NCBI GenBank assembly: GCA_020060105.1
Contig: JAGVAV010000016.1
Coordinates: 1-35,836 of the forward strand
Source of the DNA: Candidatus Woesebacteria bacterium
GTDB taxonomy: Bacteria; Patescibacteriota; Microgenomatia; Woykebacterales; 2-01-FULL-43-14
Reading direction: 5' to 3'
Length of the DNA: 35,836 nt
Part shown: positions 1 through 8,682 of the stretch, piece by piece
Layout: each line of letters opens with the position of its first letter
How positions within the stretch are numbered: position 1 is the stretch's first letter
Program-made: the position numbers and the translations under genes
Notes under the pieces: model-generated
Databases searched by the model: none
What the model saw: the letters and a program-made list of their open reading frames with translations, nothing else
Told to the model about the DNA's origin: nothing

Positions 1-714
1 CTGGCCCCAAACAAAGTCCGCCACCGTATCGCCCTTACCATTGGTTTTATCAGAGCTGAAAGGCTGGTTAAACTTCAAGACCCGGTTGTTCCCATAATCG
101 GGAAGATAAAGATTCCCTTGATTATCCACGTCGATATTTAACCTCAGCCAGGACTCGGCAATGTTGGTTGCGTAAGGGTAAAGGGATAAACACAGCGTCT
201 GACCGTCCGGGTTTTTCGTCCAGCCCAAATTATTGTCTCGATTACAAGCCGCCCCCTCAAAGTCAGCCTGGCCAAAAACAATGTCGGCACTTTTGGTCCC
301 GCTAACCTGACAAGAGTTGCCCAGCCCGCAATCGCTAGCTTCGTTGCAGGACAAAGAAGCGTCATTAGAACAAGCGCCAAGGCCGTTAAAGCCTAAAACC
401 CGGTTGTTCCCGGTATCTAAGGTGTAAATCTTATTGGGGGTACTGCTTCGGTCAACAATCACTCCGGACGAATGATACAGCCTTCGCCCCGTCACCGAAT
501 TTCGGGAGGCTTCGGTGAGAGTTTCTTGACCGTAAAGCTTTAAATACTTTAAGGAACGACCATAAAAGTCAACGGCGGTTGAAGAGGCTGCTTTACTGCT
601 TAAACTTGTCGGGCTTTGAACCTGCTTAACCGATAAAGCTAAACCCGCGACCAAAATAACTAAAGTTAAGGCGGAAAGCACCGAAAAATTTTGCTTTTCA
701 GGCAGAAAACGCAT
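1..714 (-). CDS. NHL-repeat secreted/anchored protein (3' end outside window)
   Basis: The frame stays open from an ATG at 714 to the left edge (238 codons), so the C-terminal part is missing. Residues about 9-28 form a hydrophobic signal or anchor segment. After a linker there are NHL-type blade motifs: TLDTGNNRVLGFN near residue 105 and LYLPDYGNNRVLKFN near residue 208, plus VFGQADF-type strands that typically precede such blades. NHL repeats build beta-propellers used for binding, usually outside the cell when attached to a signal segment. The ligand is unknown. An SD-like GAGGA lies four bases before the ATG, and a promoter sits just upstream. The family call is firm; the function is not. 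Confidence 0.75.
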   Translation of the reverse strand, partial: MRFLPEKQNFSVLSALTLVILVAGLALSVKQVQSPTSLSSKAASSTAVDFYGRSLKYLKLYGQETLTEASRNSVTGRRLYHSSGVIVDRSSTPNKIYTLDTGNNRVLGFNGLGACSNDASLSCNEASDCGLGNSCQVSGTKSADIVFGQADFEGAACNRDNNLGWTKNPDGQTLCLSLYPYATNIAESWLRLNIDVDNQGNLYLPDYGNNRVLKFNQPFSSDKTNGKGDTVADFVWGQ

Positions 715-730
715 AAAGTCCTCTAGAGGA

Positions 731-760
731 ATTTTAATTCTTTAGAGGAAAAGTTGTCAA
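731..760 (-). promoter_or_regulatory. Promoter of the NHL-repeat gene
   Basis: On the minus strand TTGACA (755-760) and TAAAAT (731-736) are separated by 18 bases, close to a sigma70-type consensus. It lies directly in front of the ATG at 714, giving a leader of only about ten bases. Confidence 0.6.
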
Positions 761-903
761 CCAAGAGTTAGGCTAATCTTGTTTGATCGCCGGTCTTACG
801 CACCTCATTTCCGATTAAGTCGGGGCCAGCCGTCAGACAGTAAATTTGATTAGTGAGACAAGCCAAAAAGATGAAACGGAAGTGCCGAGGAGTCAGAGTA
901 CCG

Positions 904-1878
904 TTACCTTAAATAATTGGCCACGTTAAGATTGTGCTCCTCAAGAGTCCGCGCGTAATGAATCTGCCCCTGAGGATCGTGCAGATAGTACCAGTAGGGG
1001 CTTTCTTTAGGATAAGCCACCGCTTCCAAGGAGGCTAGCCCCGGACTAGCGATAGGAGCCGGCGGCAACCCGGCTTTCTGACGGGTGTTAAAGGGAGAAT
1101 CAATTTTTAAATCTTCTTCGGTTAAGCTCTGCTTCCACCAAGTTTTTTCTTGGTCTTGATAGGCTAAAGCGTACTGGACCGTCGCGTCCACCTCCAAGGC
1201 CATACCCGCCTCTAATCTTTTTAATAAAATTCCGGCAATGGCTGGCCGGTCTTCGTCGCTGCGGCCCTCTCTTTCAATAATGGAAGCTAAAATCACCGCT
1301 TCATCTAAGGTTAAACCCCGCCGGGTTAGGTCACTTTTTAGCTGCCCGTCAACTTTCTGATCAAAAGTTTTTCTAAAGAGACTTGCTAACTCTTTGGCCG
1401 AAATACTTTTTGGCACCCGATAAGTATCCGGAAACATGTAACCTTCCACCGCTTCTTTGAGAAAATCTTTCCCTTTGATTCCTAAGGTTTTTTCTAGATA
1501 AGCCGCCGTCTCTTCCACCCGCCAGCCTTCGAGCACGGTAACTTTCAAATCCATCAACCCGCGAGTCAAGGCCTTAGCAATCTCTGGGGCGGTCATGCTT
1601 GGAGAAAGCTGATACTGACCAGCCTGAATCAGACCGGAATAGTTTTTTTGTCTTAAATAAAGGCGAAAAACTAACTCGTTTCGAATCAAACCTTCGTTTT
1701 TTAAACGAGTTACTATCGAAGAAGTTGCCTCCCCCGGCTGAATGGTAAACTCTTTTTTGATATTTTCTTGGCTAGGAGCCAGCAGGGAAAAATCCCAATA
1801 ATATTTGGCCCCACTGAGGCCAAGGAGAATTAAAGTCAGAAAGGAAAAAACCAGAATCAGTATTTTTTTTCTTTTCAT
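904..1878 (-). CDS. mltG: Endolytic murein transglycosylase MltG
   Basis: MltG (YceG) cleaves nascent glycan strands and is thought to terminate peptidoglycan polymerisation at the inner membrane. The protein starts with a basic stretch and one membrane segment (MKRKK then about 18 hydrophobic residues), followed by a LysM-like region and the YceG catalytic domain. The hallmark ILASIIEREG carries the catalytic Glu, and LEVDATVQYAL follows. About 324 residues is normal for the family. I chose the ATG at 1878 because the basic plus hydrophobic anchor begins there; a GTG at 1905 would add nine residues, and neither has a clear SD. It follows ruvX closely and ends a four-gene minus-strand run starting at 4933. 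Confidence 0.93.
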   Translation of the reverse strand: MKRKKILILVFSFLTLILLGLSGAKYYWDFSLLAPSQENIKKEFTIQPGEATSSIVTRLKNEGLIRNELVFRLYLRQKNYSGLIQAGQYQLSPSMTAPEIAKALTRGLMDLKVTVLEGWRVEETAAYLEKTLGIKGKDFLKEAVEGYMFPDTYRVPKSISAKELASLFRKTFDQKVDGQLKSDLTRRGLTLDEAVILASIIEREGRSDEDRPAIAGILLKRLEAGMALEVDATVQYALAYQDQEKTWWKQSLTEEDLKIDSPFNTRQKAGLPPAPIASPGLASLEAVAYPKESPYWYYLHDPQGQIHYARTLEEHNLNVANYLR

Positions 1879-1934
1879 AGTAAAACTGCGTGGAAATTCA
1901 GTCACGGTCGTTAAAAACAGGGCCAGAGGTTAAT

Positions 1935-2318
1935 CTAAGCCGATTGATCTAAGTAGCTTTGTAAAATCCCCACTGCGGCCATTTCGTCTAATCTTGCCTT
2001 TCTTTTACTCTTGGGCAACCCCGCCTCGATCAAATCTTTTTTGGCCGCTTCAGAGGTAAAAGTTTCATCCATATAATCCACTTCGACCCGGCTGACTTGG
2101 GCTAATTTTTCCCCAAAACTTTTCGCCCCGATAGTGTCTGGTTCCGGTAAGCCAACGACCACCTTTCCTACCTCGTGTTCTTCAATCACCCTCACTATTC
2201 TAGTCAAGGCTTCACTTTCGTTTTTGTAAGAGAAGGTAAATAATGGACTCGCTAACAACCCTTGACTAATGGCCAAACCAATTTTGCTTTTTCCAAAATC
2301 CACCCCTAAAATATTCAT
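1935..2318 (-). CDS. ruvX: RuvX/YqgF-family Holliday junction resolvase-like protein
   Basis: This is a short RNase H-fold nuclease of the RuvX/YqgF family, linked to Holliday junction resolution and to 16S rRNA 5'-end processing. The N-terminus ILGVDFGKSKIGLAIS contains the first catalytic Asp. VVVGLPEP and the C-terminal RLDEMAAVGILQ supply the other family motifs, the last with the conserved D/E pair. The length of 127 residues is typical. An AGGGG SD lies six bases before the ATG. It sits between the baseplate-J-like gene and mltG, a common neighbourhood for ruvX and mltG. Confidence 0.93.
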   Translation of the reverse strand: MNILGVDFGKSKIGLAISQGLLASPLFTFSYKNESEALTRIVRVIEEHEVGKVVVGLPEPDTIGAKSFGEKLAQVSRVEVDYMDETFTSEAAKKDLIEAGLPKSKRKARLDEMAAVGILQSYLDQSA

Positions 2319-2347
2319 CTCGAACCCCTAAGGAATAAATTTTATCA

Positions 2348-3922
2348 TTATTTTGGCACAATCTCAATCTGAATTTTACTTTCCAAGTAAGGAAGATTAT
2401 TGAAGGGTTCCGGAAGAGTCGGCCAAAGACGAATTTGGTAGTCAGTAATATTGCCTAAAGAATTAAGGTAACTCGCCGCTTCTTTCAACGGCTTTCCTCT
2501 CAAATTGGCAGCCACTTCCCCTGCCGCAAGCTTGGGAACCAGCATTCCCTCCAATCGGCCAAGTAAAACGACCTCCCCATCTTCAGTTACCCGTAAGGTT
2601 TCGGCGGTTAATTCATACTTGTCGGTGCTGACCTCGTAGCCTTTGGGAACGTCATTTTCTAGCGAGCTCGTCATCATCTTTTTCAAGTCTTCTTTTGCGT
2701 AGGCTTTCGCCGAAACAGCCAATTCTAGCTTCAAAGTTAATTCCTCCGCTTGAGCGTCGATGTCTTTATTGAAAGTTTCTTTCAAGACAGTTTCCTTAGC
2801 CGTCTTTTCTAAAAGGACTTGGCCGTCCTTAAGTTTTGACTTTAGATTTCCGCTGGCTTTTTCGGCCAACTTTTTCGTTAAAGATTCCGAAAGATTCTTT
2901 CGATCCTCTGAAGAAACTACCGTAACTTCTTTACTCGATCCTCCCGAAAAATCGGTCGCGTTAAAGGCTTCCACGTTAAGCAAGCTTTGATCCCCCACCG
3001 AAAATTGCGTTCCGGCAGCGATATTTCCGCTCTCGCCAATCGCCACCGCCGTTACCTCCACTTCCGCTTTTCCGGGATCGGTAATGAGTGTGTTCCTTCC
3101 AGTCAAAGGATCTTTCGAAGCGGATTGAGTCGCGGCCGGCACAACGATTGTCCGATCAAAGGTAAACTTGGCTCCTTCCTCTACTCCTTGGGCGACCTTA
3201 ATCACCGTTCCTTTTTCAAAACTTTTCTGGCTGACGGTGTTATAGTTGCGCACGGTCACTCGGCCTCGAGCGTGTTCCCCAACAGTCTTTTTTCCGGTCG
3301 CCTTGGCGCTAAGGCTATCCGTTTCGACCGATTCCAGGGAAACCAGGGGCAATACCTTGTTTTCCACATCCACCGCCCCCGCCCTTAAAGAAGCGCTTAA
3401 GGTTGCTTCTTTATCGAACGGCTCGGGAGAAACATACAAAGCGATCGTCGCTTTCGGAATGTACCAGTATGCGGCGAAAGCCCCTCCTAAGAGGATAAAG
3501 AGGAGTAAACCGATAATCAAAGGTCCCTTTTTCTTTACGGTTAACTTGGGGAACAAACTCCTCTTCTTTTTTTCTTTAACCGGCTCGCGGGCATTTCCCG
3601 CTTCTGCTGGAGAAGAAAAGAGGGCTGGTTCCAAGGAAGACTCGCCCCTGAAAGAGGGGGAGTTTAGGTGCTCCATCACGTCTTGGCCTTCCATAAATTC
3701 CGGTATATTTTCCTTGTCTGAGGGAGGATTAGATTCAGGCGGAAAATGAATAACTTTCCCTAGACTGGCGGCGCTTTTTTGGATAATTTTTAAATTGGCC
3801 GGATTTTTCAAAACCAAGGCTTCTTTGGCAATCACCAACGACAATTCCTTTTCCGGAACTGCTTTAATCGACTCTAAAATTTGGGCTAAAGAAGCTTCCT
3901 GCCCAAACTCAAGGTGGCGCAT
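2348..3922 (-). CDS. Single-pass membrane protein with baseplate-J-like domain
   Basis: A 524-residue protein in three parts. Residues 1-60 are a small cytoplasmic module (EASLAQILESIKAV, then a VIHFPPE end). A charged linker leads to one membrane segment at about 133-153 after a KKKRS basic patch. The extracellular part has strands resembling the phage baseplate J/gp47 fold: a GTVIKV...F turn near 240 and VEVTAVAIGESGNIAAGTQF near 285-305. Three bases separate it from the PilM/FtsA-like gene upstream, so the pair is probably translated together and may form one envelope complex. I do not know its function; the baseplate-J resemblance is by motif only. Confidence 0.6.
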   Translation of the reverse strand: MRHLEFGQEASLAQILESIKAVPEKELSLVIAKEALVLKNPANLKIIQKSAASLGKVIHFPPESNPPSDKENIPEFMEGQDVMEHLNSPSFRGESSLEPALFSSPAEAGNAREPVKEKKKRSLFPKLTVKKKGPLIIGLLLFILLGGAFAAYWYIPKATIALYVSPEPFDKEATLSASLRAGAVDVENKVLPLVSLESVETDSLSAKATGKKTVGEHARGRVTVRNYNTVSQKSFEKGTVIKVAQGVEEGAKFTFDRTIVVPAATQSASKDPLTGRNTLITDPGKAEVEVTAVAIGESGNIAAGTQFSVGDQSLLNVEAFNATDFSGGSSKEVTVVSSEDRKNLSESLTKKLAEKASGNLKSKLKDGQVLLEKTAKETVLKETFNKDIDAQAEELTLKLELAVSAKAYAKEDLKKMMTSSLENDVPKGYEVSTDKYELTAETLRVTEDGEVVLLGRLEGMLVPKLAAGEVAANLRGKPLKEAASYLNSLGNITDYQIRLWPTLPEPFNNLPYLESKIQIEIVPK

Positions 3923-3925
3923 TGT

Positions 3926-4933
3926 TTAAACCTCCAAAGATAAGGCGGCAATACCTAAATCGCTTTCTAACCCAATCTGCTGATAGTGGACAATCTCAAT
4001 TTTGGGAAAATGGTCTAATTCAAACTTTTTCGTCCAAGGAAAGGTCAGCAGCTCTGGCCTGACTTTCTCCAAACCGCTAGCTTCTCCGTAAGCTTTGATC
4101 GCTTGGGGCCAAGGATGGTGTTCTTTAAACTCCTCCAAAACTACCTCGACTCCAGTCATCCAAAAATTCGGGTTGTTGCTGCCTAAAGCCAGGCTTCGGA
4201 TCCCCACGACATGGGCGTTGGAGACAAAAGTCACTTCAGTCGATTCTAACCCAACCCAAAGTAAAATCGCCTCTTTCACCCCGCTTTTTATCATACCGCG
4301 GGCGACCGCATAAGAAGTGGGAACAATTTTTTGCAGTTTTAGATCCAGCTCCTCCACCAACTTAGCGTAAACCGAAAGCTCTTGCTCTGGTTTGAAAGCG
4401 TTAAAACAGCTCACCTCTAGATTTTCTCCCGTCAAGCCCACGGGATTAGCCACTAAAGTTCCGTCTATTAAGGTGGAAGTAACAGTGGCAAAAAAAAGTT
4501 TCTTATCGGAAGGAGCCTTTTCTTTTCCGGAGTGTTCAATGACTTGTTCAATCTCATTCACTTCAATCTTCGATTGAGGGTCTGGGCGTTGGTACTTGAC
4601 CACGGTCGTCACAGTTTCCATGTCTGAGGCGTTCACCCCTAAAACAGTCGACTGAGGAATATCTTTAACAATGGCCGAAACCGCTTCCATCGCTTCGGAA
4701 ATAGAATCCAGCAAATCCATGGTGGTGGGAACGTTCTTCCGGCCGATGCCGACTAAATGAGGCCCCTTAAAGGAAACTTCTTCTTTGGAGTCTTCACTCG
4801 CGGAAGCCGAAGAAGTAAAACCCCCGGTTGGTTTTTCAAATACCGCCGCGGTGACCTTTTCCAAGCCAATCTCGAGAATCAAAAAGTTGTCTAACTTTTG
4901 TTTCCTTGAGGAAAATATCTTAAAAAATGGCAT
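3926..4933 (-). CDS. PilM/FtsA-like actin-fold protein
   Basis: A 335-residue soluble protein laid out like PilM, FtsA or SHS2-containing ATPases: an early ILEIGLEKVTAAVFE phosphate-1-type strand, a central variable region, then ILLWVGLESTEVTFV resembling the second phosphate loop, and a C-terminal GIAALSLEV strand. Such proteins usually sit on the inner face of the membrane and organise pili or the division ring. The ATG at 4933 was chosen because GAGGG lies seven bases upstream; the TTG at 4957 has no SD. It leads the run with the baseplate-J-like gene, ruvX and mltG, suggesting an envelope role. PilM versus FtsA cannot be settled by eye. Confidence 0.55.
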   Translation of the reverse strand: MPFFKIFSSRKQKLDNFLILEIGLEKVTAAVFEKPTGGFTSSASASEDSKEEVSFKGPHLVGIGRKNVPTTMDLLDSISEAMEAVSAIVKDIPQSTVLGVNASDMETVTTVVKYQRPDPQSKIEVNEIEQVIEHSGKEKAPSDKKLFFATVTSTLIDGTLVANPVGLTGENLEVSCFNAFKPEQELSVYAKLVEELDLKLQKIVPTSYAVARGMIKSGVKEAILLWVGLESTEVTFVSNAHVVGIRSLALGSNNPNFWMTGVEVVLEEFKEHHPWPQAIKAYGEASGLEKVRPELLTFPWTKKFELDHFPKIEIVHYQQIGLESDLGIAALSLEV

Positions 4934-5037
4934 TGGGCAGCCCTCGTATAAAATCAAATATCAAAAATTAAATATTATATACAAATATTTTATAGTCTTT
5001 GATACGTAGTTTTGCTTTTTGGTATTTAATTTTACTC

Positions 5038-5046
5038 ATTATACCA
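5038..5046 (-). promoter_or_regulatory. Extended -10 promoter upstream of the PilM/FtsA-like operon
   Basis: TGGTATAAT on the minus strand is an extended -10 box. It lies in an AT-rich gap of about 120 bases between the stop of alaS and the ATG at 4933. No convincing -35 accompanies it, and other AT-rich boxes nearer the gene are possible. Confidence 0.35.
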
Positions 5047-5055
5047 CAACCAACC

Positions 5056-6834
5056 TTATTCGAGTATCGCTTTTATACGTCTCACTCCCGCCGAAACCGC
5101 CTCTTCTTTAACAATTTTAAACCGGCCCAGTTTCCCAACCTGATCTACGTGCGGCCCGCCGCAAAGTTCTTTGGAAAACTCAGCTCCTTTTGGACCAATC
5201 AGGTAAACGCTTACCTTTGCGGCGTATTTTTCGTCAAAAAGACCAATCGCCCCAAGCCTCTCCGCCTCGGCTCGAGTCATTTCTTCCCGCCGAACCACCA
5301 AATCCTGCGAAATTTTTTGGTTAACTAAGTCCTCAACCTTTTTTAATTCTTCCTCGGTTAATTTTTGAGGGTGAGAAAAATCAAACCTTAACCTTTCGGA
5401 GGTAATATTACTTCCTTTCTGATAAACGTGAGGACCCAAAACTTCCCGTAAAGCTGCCTGAAGAAGGTGAGTCGCGGTGTGAAGCTTAGTCGTTTCTTCG
5501 CTTTGATCAGCCAACCCGCCCCGAAATCTTTCGACCGCTCCGGCGCGTGATAATTCCTGATGTTTTCTCAAAGATTCCCGAAAGCCCATCTCGTCCACCT
5601 CTAATCCCCGTTCCTTAGCTAACTCTTGGGTAATCTCAAAAGGAAAACCGTAAGTTTCATAAAGTCGAAAGGCTTCTCCTCCGGAGATTTTCTTTCGCCC
5701 CTCCTCCCGGGCCAGCTTTTCAAACTCTTTCAAACCTCCTTCCAAGGTTTGATTAAACTTTTCCTCCTCCCCAGTTAATTGCCGGCTAATTTTTTCCGCC
5801 GCCGCTTTCAACTGAGGGTAAAGGCTTTGGTAATCTTTTACCACCGTTAAAGCCAAATCGCCTATAAAGCGGCCTTTAATTTCCAAGGTTCGTCCGTAAC
5901 GAATCGCCCTTCGGATTAGCCTCCTGAGAACGTAACCCCGCTCGACATTTGAAGGAACCACCCCATCGGCAATAAGAAAAACCGCCGCCCGAAGGTGATC
6001 GGCGATAACCCGAGCAGATCTTTCATGATAGCGGGTGGAGAGACTTTTAATTTCCTCCATTAACGAAATAAACAGATCGGTTTGGTAAATGCTTTCTTTG
6101 TCTTCCAAAATCATGGTCATTCTTTCTAAACCCATCCCGGTATCCACGTTCTTTTGCTTCAAAGGCTCAAATGTCCCATCGGCTTTTTTGTTATACTGCA
6201 TAAAAACATCGTTCCAAACTTCGACGAAGCGGCCGCAATCACAGTTCGGGTGGCACTTTTCTCCAAATTTGACGTCGTGTTCCCGCCCGGTCTCGAAAAA
6301 CATTTCCGAGTCCGGACCGCAGGGCCCAGTCTCCCCGGCCGGCCCCCACCAGTTCTTATCCTTACCATACTCAAAAATTCTTTCGGGGGGAACTCCCAGG
6401 GATCGCCAGATACCTAAAGATTCGGTATCTCGGGGGGCGTCCTGGTCTCCGGCAAAAATAGTCACGTAAATTCTGGCTCCGTCAAGCCCCAACCACTCTT
6501 TTGAAGTCAAAAACTCCCAACTCCACTCCAAGGCTTCCTTTTTCCAGTAGTCACCTAAAGACCAGTTGCCCAGCATTTCAAAAAAGGTGTTGTGCGTCGC
6601 GTCCCCCACCTCTTCAATATCATCAGTCCGAAGACATTTTTGAACACTGACCAGTCTTTTTCCAGCCGGGTGCGGCTGGCCCAAAAGGTAAGGAACCAAC
6701 GGATGCATTCCCGCAGTGATAAAAAGGACTGTCGGATCGTTTTCCGGAACTAATGGAGCGGAAGGAATCCTAGCGTGACCCTTTTGCCCAAAAAACTCTA
6801 GATATTTTTTTCTTAGTTCTAAACTGTTTATCAT
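5056..6834 (-). CDS. alaS: Alanyl-tRNA synthetase, compact form
   Basis: Charges tRNA-Ala with alanine. The class II catalytic core is complete: FFGQKGHARIPSAPLVP near the start, FFEMLGNWS (84-92), and motif 3 GMGLERM (233-239). The editing site is present as H452-TAT-H456 and C558-GGP-H562. At 592 residues it is far shorter than the roughly 875 of E. coli. The C-terminal C-Ala domain is missing, and the RFRGG segment runs almost directly into the editing HxxxH, so the beta-barrel subdomain normally between them is absent too. The ATG at 6834 lies six bases behind a -10 box with no SD, so the mRNA is probably leaderless. Confidence 0.97.
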   Translation of the reverse strand: MINSLELRKKYLEFFGQKGHARIPSAPLVPENDPTVLFITAGMHPLVPYLLGQPHPAGKRLVSVQKCLRTDDIEEVGDATHNTFFEMLGNWSLGDYWKKEALEWSWEFLTSKEWLGLDGARIYVTIFAGDQDAPRDTESLGIWRSLGVPPERIFEYGKDKNWWGPAGETGPCGPDSEMFFETGREHDVKFGEKCHPNCDCGRFVEVWNDVFMQYNKKADGTFEPLKQKNVDTGMGLERMTMILEDKESIYQTDLFISLMEEIKSLSTRYHERSARVIADHLRAAVFLIADGVVPSNVERGYVLRRLIRRAIRYGRTLEIKGRFIGDLALTVVKDYQSLYPQLKAAAEKISRQLTGEEEKFNQTLEGGLKEFEKLAREEGRKKISGGEAFRLYETYGFPFEITQELAKERGLEVDEMGFRESLRKHQELSRAGAVERFRGGLADQSEETTKLHTATHLLQAALREVLGPHVYQKGSNITSERLRFDFSHPQKLTEEELKKVEDLVNQKISQDLVVRREEMTRAEAERLGAIGLFDEKYAAKVSVYLIGPKGAEFSKELCGGPHVDQVGKLGRFKIVKEEAVSAGVRRIKAILE

Positions 6835-6840
6835 AAGACA

Positions 6841-6868
6841 AGTATAACAAATCTAAGGCTGTTATCAA
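6841..6868 (-). promoter_or_regulatory. Leaderless-type promoter of alaS
   Basis: On the minus strand TTGATA (6863-6868) and TATACT (6841-6846) are 16 bases apart. The -10 box ends six bases before the alaS ATG, so transcription should begin at or next to the start codon. Confidence 0.6.
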
Positions 6869-6995
6869 GAAGCCCAGGAGACCGGACTCTAGCCTCCTTT
6901 TCTAGATCTCAATCTTATCTTGATTTGTCCTGGCTAGGAAAGCACCCTTGAAGCATGGAGAAGTTTAAGAAAATGAAAACTAGTTAGAAGAAAGG

Positions 6996-7331
6996 TTATC
7001 TTCCCGGCCGTCGAAAAAAACGACGTCCTTTGGGGGCAGTTGCCGCTTTCGAAGGAGGAGCCGTACTGGGCTCCATGGCCATATCATCCGCGTATTCTTC
7101 GTCCATTTCATCCTCCGCATCCAAATCCGCCAAAAAATCTTGGGCCCGATTTAACCAATCCCCGCTTCCTTTTTGCATTTCCCCTCGAGCCCGCCGGCCA
7201 GATTCGGTGCCAAAAAACCACCACAAACCCACTCCTAAAAGAACGCCAATCATCATTCCTTTGAAAAAACCTTCTCCCGACTCACTCGGCGAAGGATGGG
7301 GGTGGGGATGATTTCCTTTAGTCGAAGACAT
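6996..7331 (-). CDS. YtxH-like small membrane protein
   Basis: A 111-residue protein with a His/Pro-rich N-terminus, one glycine-rich membrane segment (FFKGMMIGVLLGVGLWWFF, about 23-41), then TESGRRARGEMQKG. That last stretch matches the usual YtxH pattern of a GxxxG helix followed by a short SG..R motif. The tail is acidic, then basic (RRFFRRPGR). It starts eight bases after the upstream DUF948-like gene, a pairing reminiscent of ytxG-ytxH stress operons in Firmicutes. The role of such pairs is poorly known; envelope stress is only an analogy. Confidence 0.55.
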   Translation of the reverse strand: MSSTKGNHPHPHPSPSESGEGFFKGMMIGVLLGVGLWWFFGTESGRRARGEMQKGSGDWLNRAQDFLADLDAEDEMDEEYADDMAMEPSTAPPSKAATAPKGRRFFRRPGR

Positions 7332-7339
7332 AAGCCTAA

Positions 7340-7615
7340 TTATTCCTTCCGTTCTTTCGCGTCCCTTTTTTTAAAAGTATTAAATAAAGAAAGGCCTTCT
7401 CTGACCGCCGCGGCCATTCCGACAATGTTTGAAAAAGGACCGGTGACTTTGGTGTCCACCGTTTCCACTAAAGACTCAAGGTGGCTCAGAACGTGATTTA
7501 ACCTTCGAAGGTTCTCCCGAGCCTCCCGCAAAAGCAAGATAACGTAAACGCCCACGGCAATAATAATTAAGGAAACTAAGAAGATAATTATTGAGAGAAA
7601 AACTGAAGTATCCAC
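7340..7615 (-). CDS. DUF948/YtxG-like membrane protein
   Basis: A 91-residue protein with one N-terminal membrane helix (about 5-29) followed by an amphipathic, probably coiled-coil stretch (LREARENLRRLNHVLSHLES) and VTGPFSNIVGMAAAVREGLS. This layout is typical of DUF948/YtxG-like proteins. The start is a GTG at 7615 with GGAG ten bases upstream. It has its own promoter and is followed closely by the YtxH-like gene. Confidence 0.55.
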   Translation of the reverse strand: MDTSVFLSIIIFLVSLIIIAVGVYVILLLREARENLRRLNHVLSHLESLVETVDTKVTGPFSNIVGMAAAVREGLSLFNTFKKRDAKERKE

Positions 7616-7655
7616 CGGGCAGGGCTCCTAAATTTAATGTTAGACTCTTTATGTA

Positions 7656-7684
7656 AGAATATAACTTTCCTAAGTAACAGTCAA
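7656..7684 (-). promoter_or_regulatory. Promoter of the YtxG/YtxH-like pair
   Basis: TTGACT (7679-7684) and TATTCT (7656-7661) on the minus strand are exactly 17 bases apart. A leader of about 35 bases carries the SD of the GTG at 7615. The -35 hexamer TTGACT recurs in several other promoters of this window. Confidence 0.55.
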
Positions 7685-7693
7685 GAGGATTAT

Positions 7694-8677
7694 TTACCTC
7701 CCAAACTCTTTTTCCGCTTCTTTCCCTTCTTCTCCCAACATCCCTTTATCTTGGCCATCAATCAGAACACGGGTGAAACCACCATTGCTGGTTTTTATCT
7801 TTATCCTCTCTTTATAATCAAAAGTTTTACTGACACCGCTAACCAAAACGCCTTCAAATTCACTCGTTCCATCCACCTCCACTCTCACCCAAACCGATTC
7901 CTGACCGACTTTCAAAGTCGCTTGAGACCGATCCGCTTTGGGCTCTTTTATCGTCGCCGAAGGGCTAGCCTTAGATTGATCGGGGTTGGCCCCGGCTAAG
8001 TCGGAGCTGGGGGTGGCTTCAGAAACAGGCTCTCGTTCAACCAAGGGTTCAACAATCACGACTCTTTTTTCTTGGCGAATCTTGCCAAATTTATTTTCGG
8101 CGGTAATGTTTAAAATATTAGTTCCCGGCGGTAAATCCACCGCCACCACGAAGCTGCCACTTGGGGAAAGCTGAACCGGCCCGCCGTTAACTTTCAAAAT
8201 GGCGTCTGGGTAGGTCTGGCCAACTACGCTTATCGTGGAAGCCGGAGTCTTTAGGTTATCCACCGGTTCGCTGACCGTTAACTTCGGAGCGTCGGTAAAA
8301 ACTTGGTATTGCTGATAAAGATAAAAGGAAACTAAGCTGACGCAAATTAAAATAAAAGCGATAATGACGATCGTCGGGGTTAAAATAAACAAAGGCCTTT
8401 TAATCGCTTTCAAACCGCTAGAGACTTTAGCGCTATTTTTTTGCTCGTCGTATTCGCGGCGGAAAACCGCCAAAAGCTCGGAAACGTTCAAATCAAGGTA
8501 TTTACCGTAGTTTTGAAGAAAACCTTTAATGTGAGTCGGTGAAGGAAGCCGGGCGTAATCGCCGCTTTCCAGGGCTTGAAGAACGGACTTTCGAATCTTA
8601 ATCGCCGCCTCAACTTCTTCTAAGCTGACGCCTAATCGGGCCCGCGCTTCTGAAAGCATCACGCCAACCGTTTTCAT
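7694..8677 (-). CDS. RodZ-like HTH membrane protein
   Basis: A 327-residue protein with a RodZ layout. Residues 1-75 are a helix-turn-helix domain (LSEARARLGVSLEEVEAAIKI, ALESGDYARLPSPTHIKGFLQNYGKYL). There is one membrane segment at about 100-122. An extracellular Ig-like domain at about 130-205 (VSEPVDNLKTPASTISVVGQ, GTNILNITAENKFG) resembles glucodextranase domain B, and a C-terminal DUF4115-like region follows (VWVRVEVDGTSEFEGVL). RodZ links the MreB cytoskeleton to wall synthesis and shape. It begins five bases after the ftsK stop and is probably co-transcribed. Without a visible mreB nearby, a transcriptional or sensor role is also possible. Confidence 0.75.
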   Translation of the reverse strand: MKTVGVMLSEARARLGVSLEEVEAAIKIRKSVLQALESGDYARLPSPTHIKGFLQNYGKYLDLNVSELLAVFRREYDEQKNSAKVSSGLKAIKRPLFILTPTIVIIAFILICVSLVSFYLYQQYQVFTDAPKLTVSEPVDNLKTPASTISVVGQTYPDAILKVNGGPVQLSPSGSFVVAVDLPPGTNILNITAENKFGKIRQEKRVVIVEPLVEREPVSEATPSSDLAGANPDQSKASPSATIKEPKADRSQATLKVGQESVWVRVEVDGTSEFEGVLVSGVSKTFDYKERIKIKTSNGGFTRVLIDGQDKGMLGEEGKEAEKEFGR

Positions 8678-8682
8678 AAACC

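Noticed and set aside
768-900. Open minus-strand frame of about 44 codons downstream of mltG, with a hydrophobic stretch
   Set aside because: No ATG/GTG/TTG with an SD in a sensible place, no recognised family, and the length is within chance; not listed as a gene.
6159-6374. Overlapping open frames on both strands inside alaS
   Set aside because: They are alternate-frame shadows of a well-conserved synthetase with no SD or family match.
6835-6995. Possible structured RNA upstream of alaS (CTAGCC/GGCTAG pairing)
   Set aside because: Pairing is distant and weak, and the alaS promoter lies downstream of it; nothing supports a distinct transcript.
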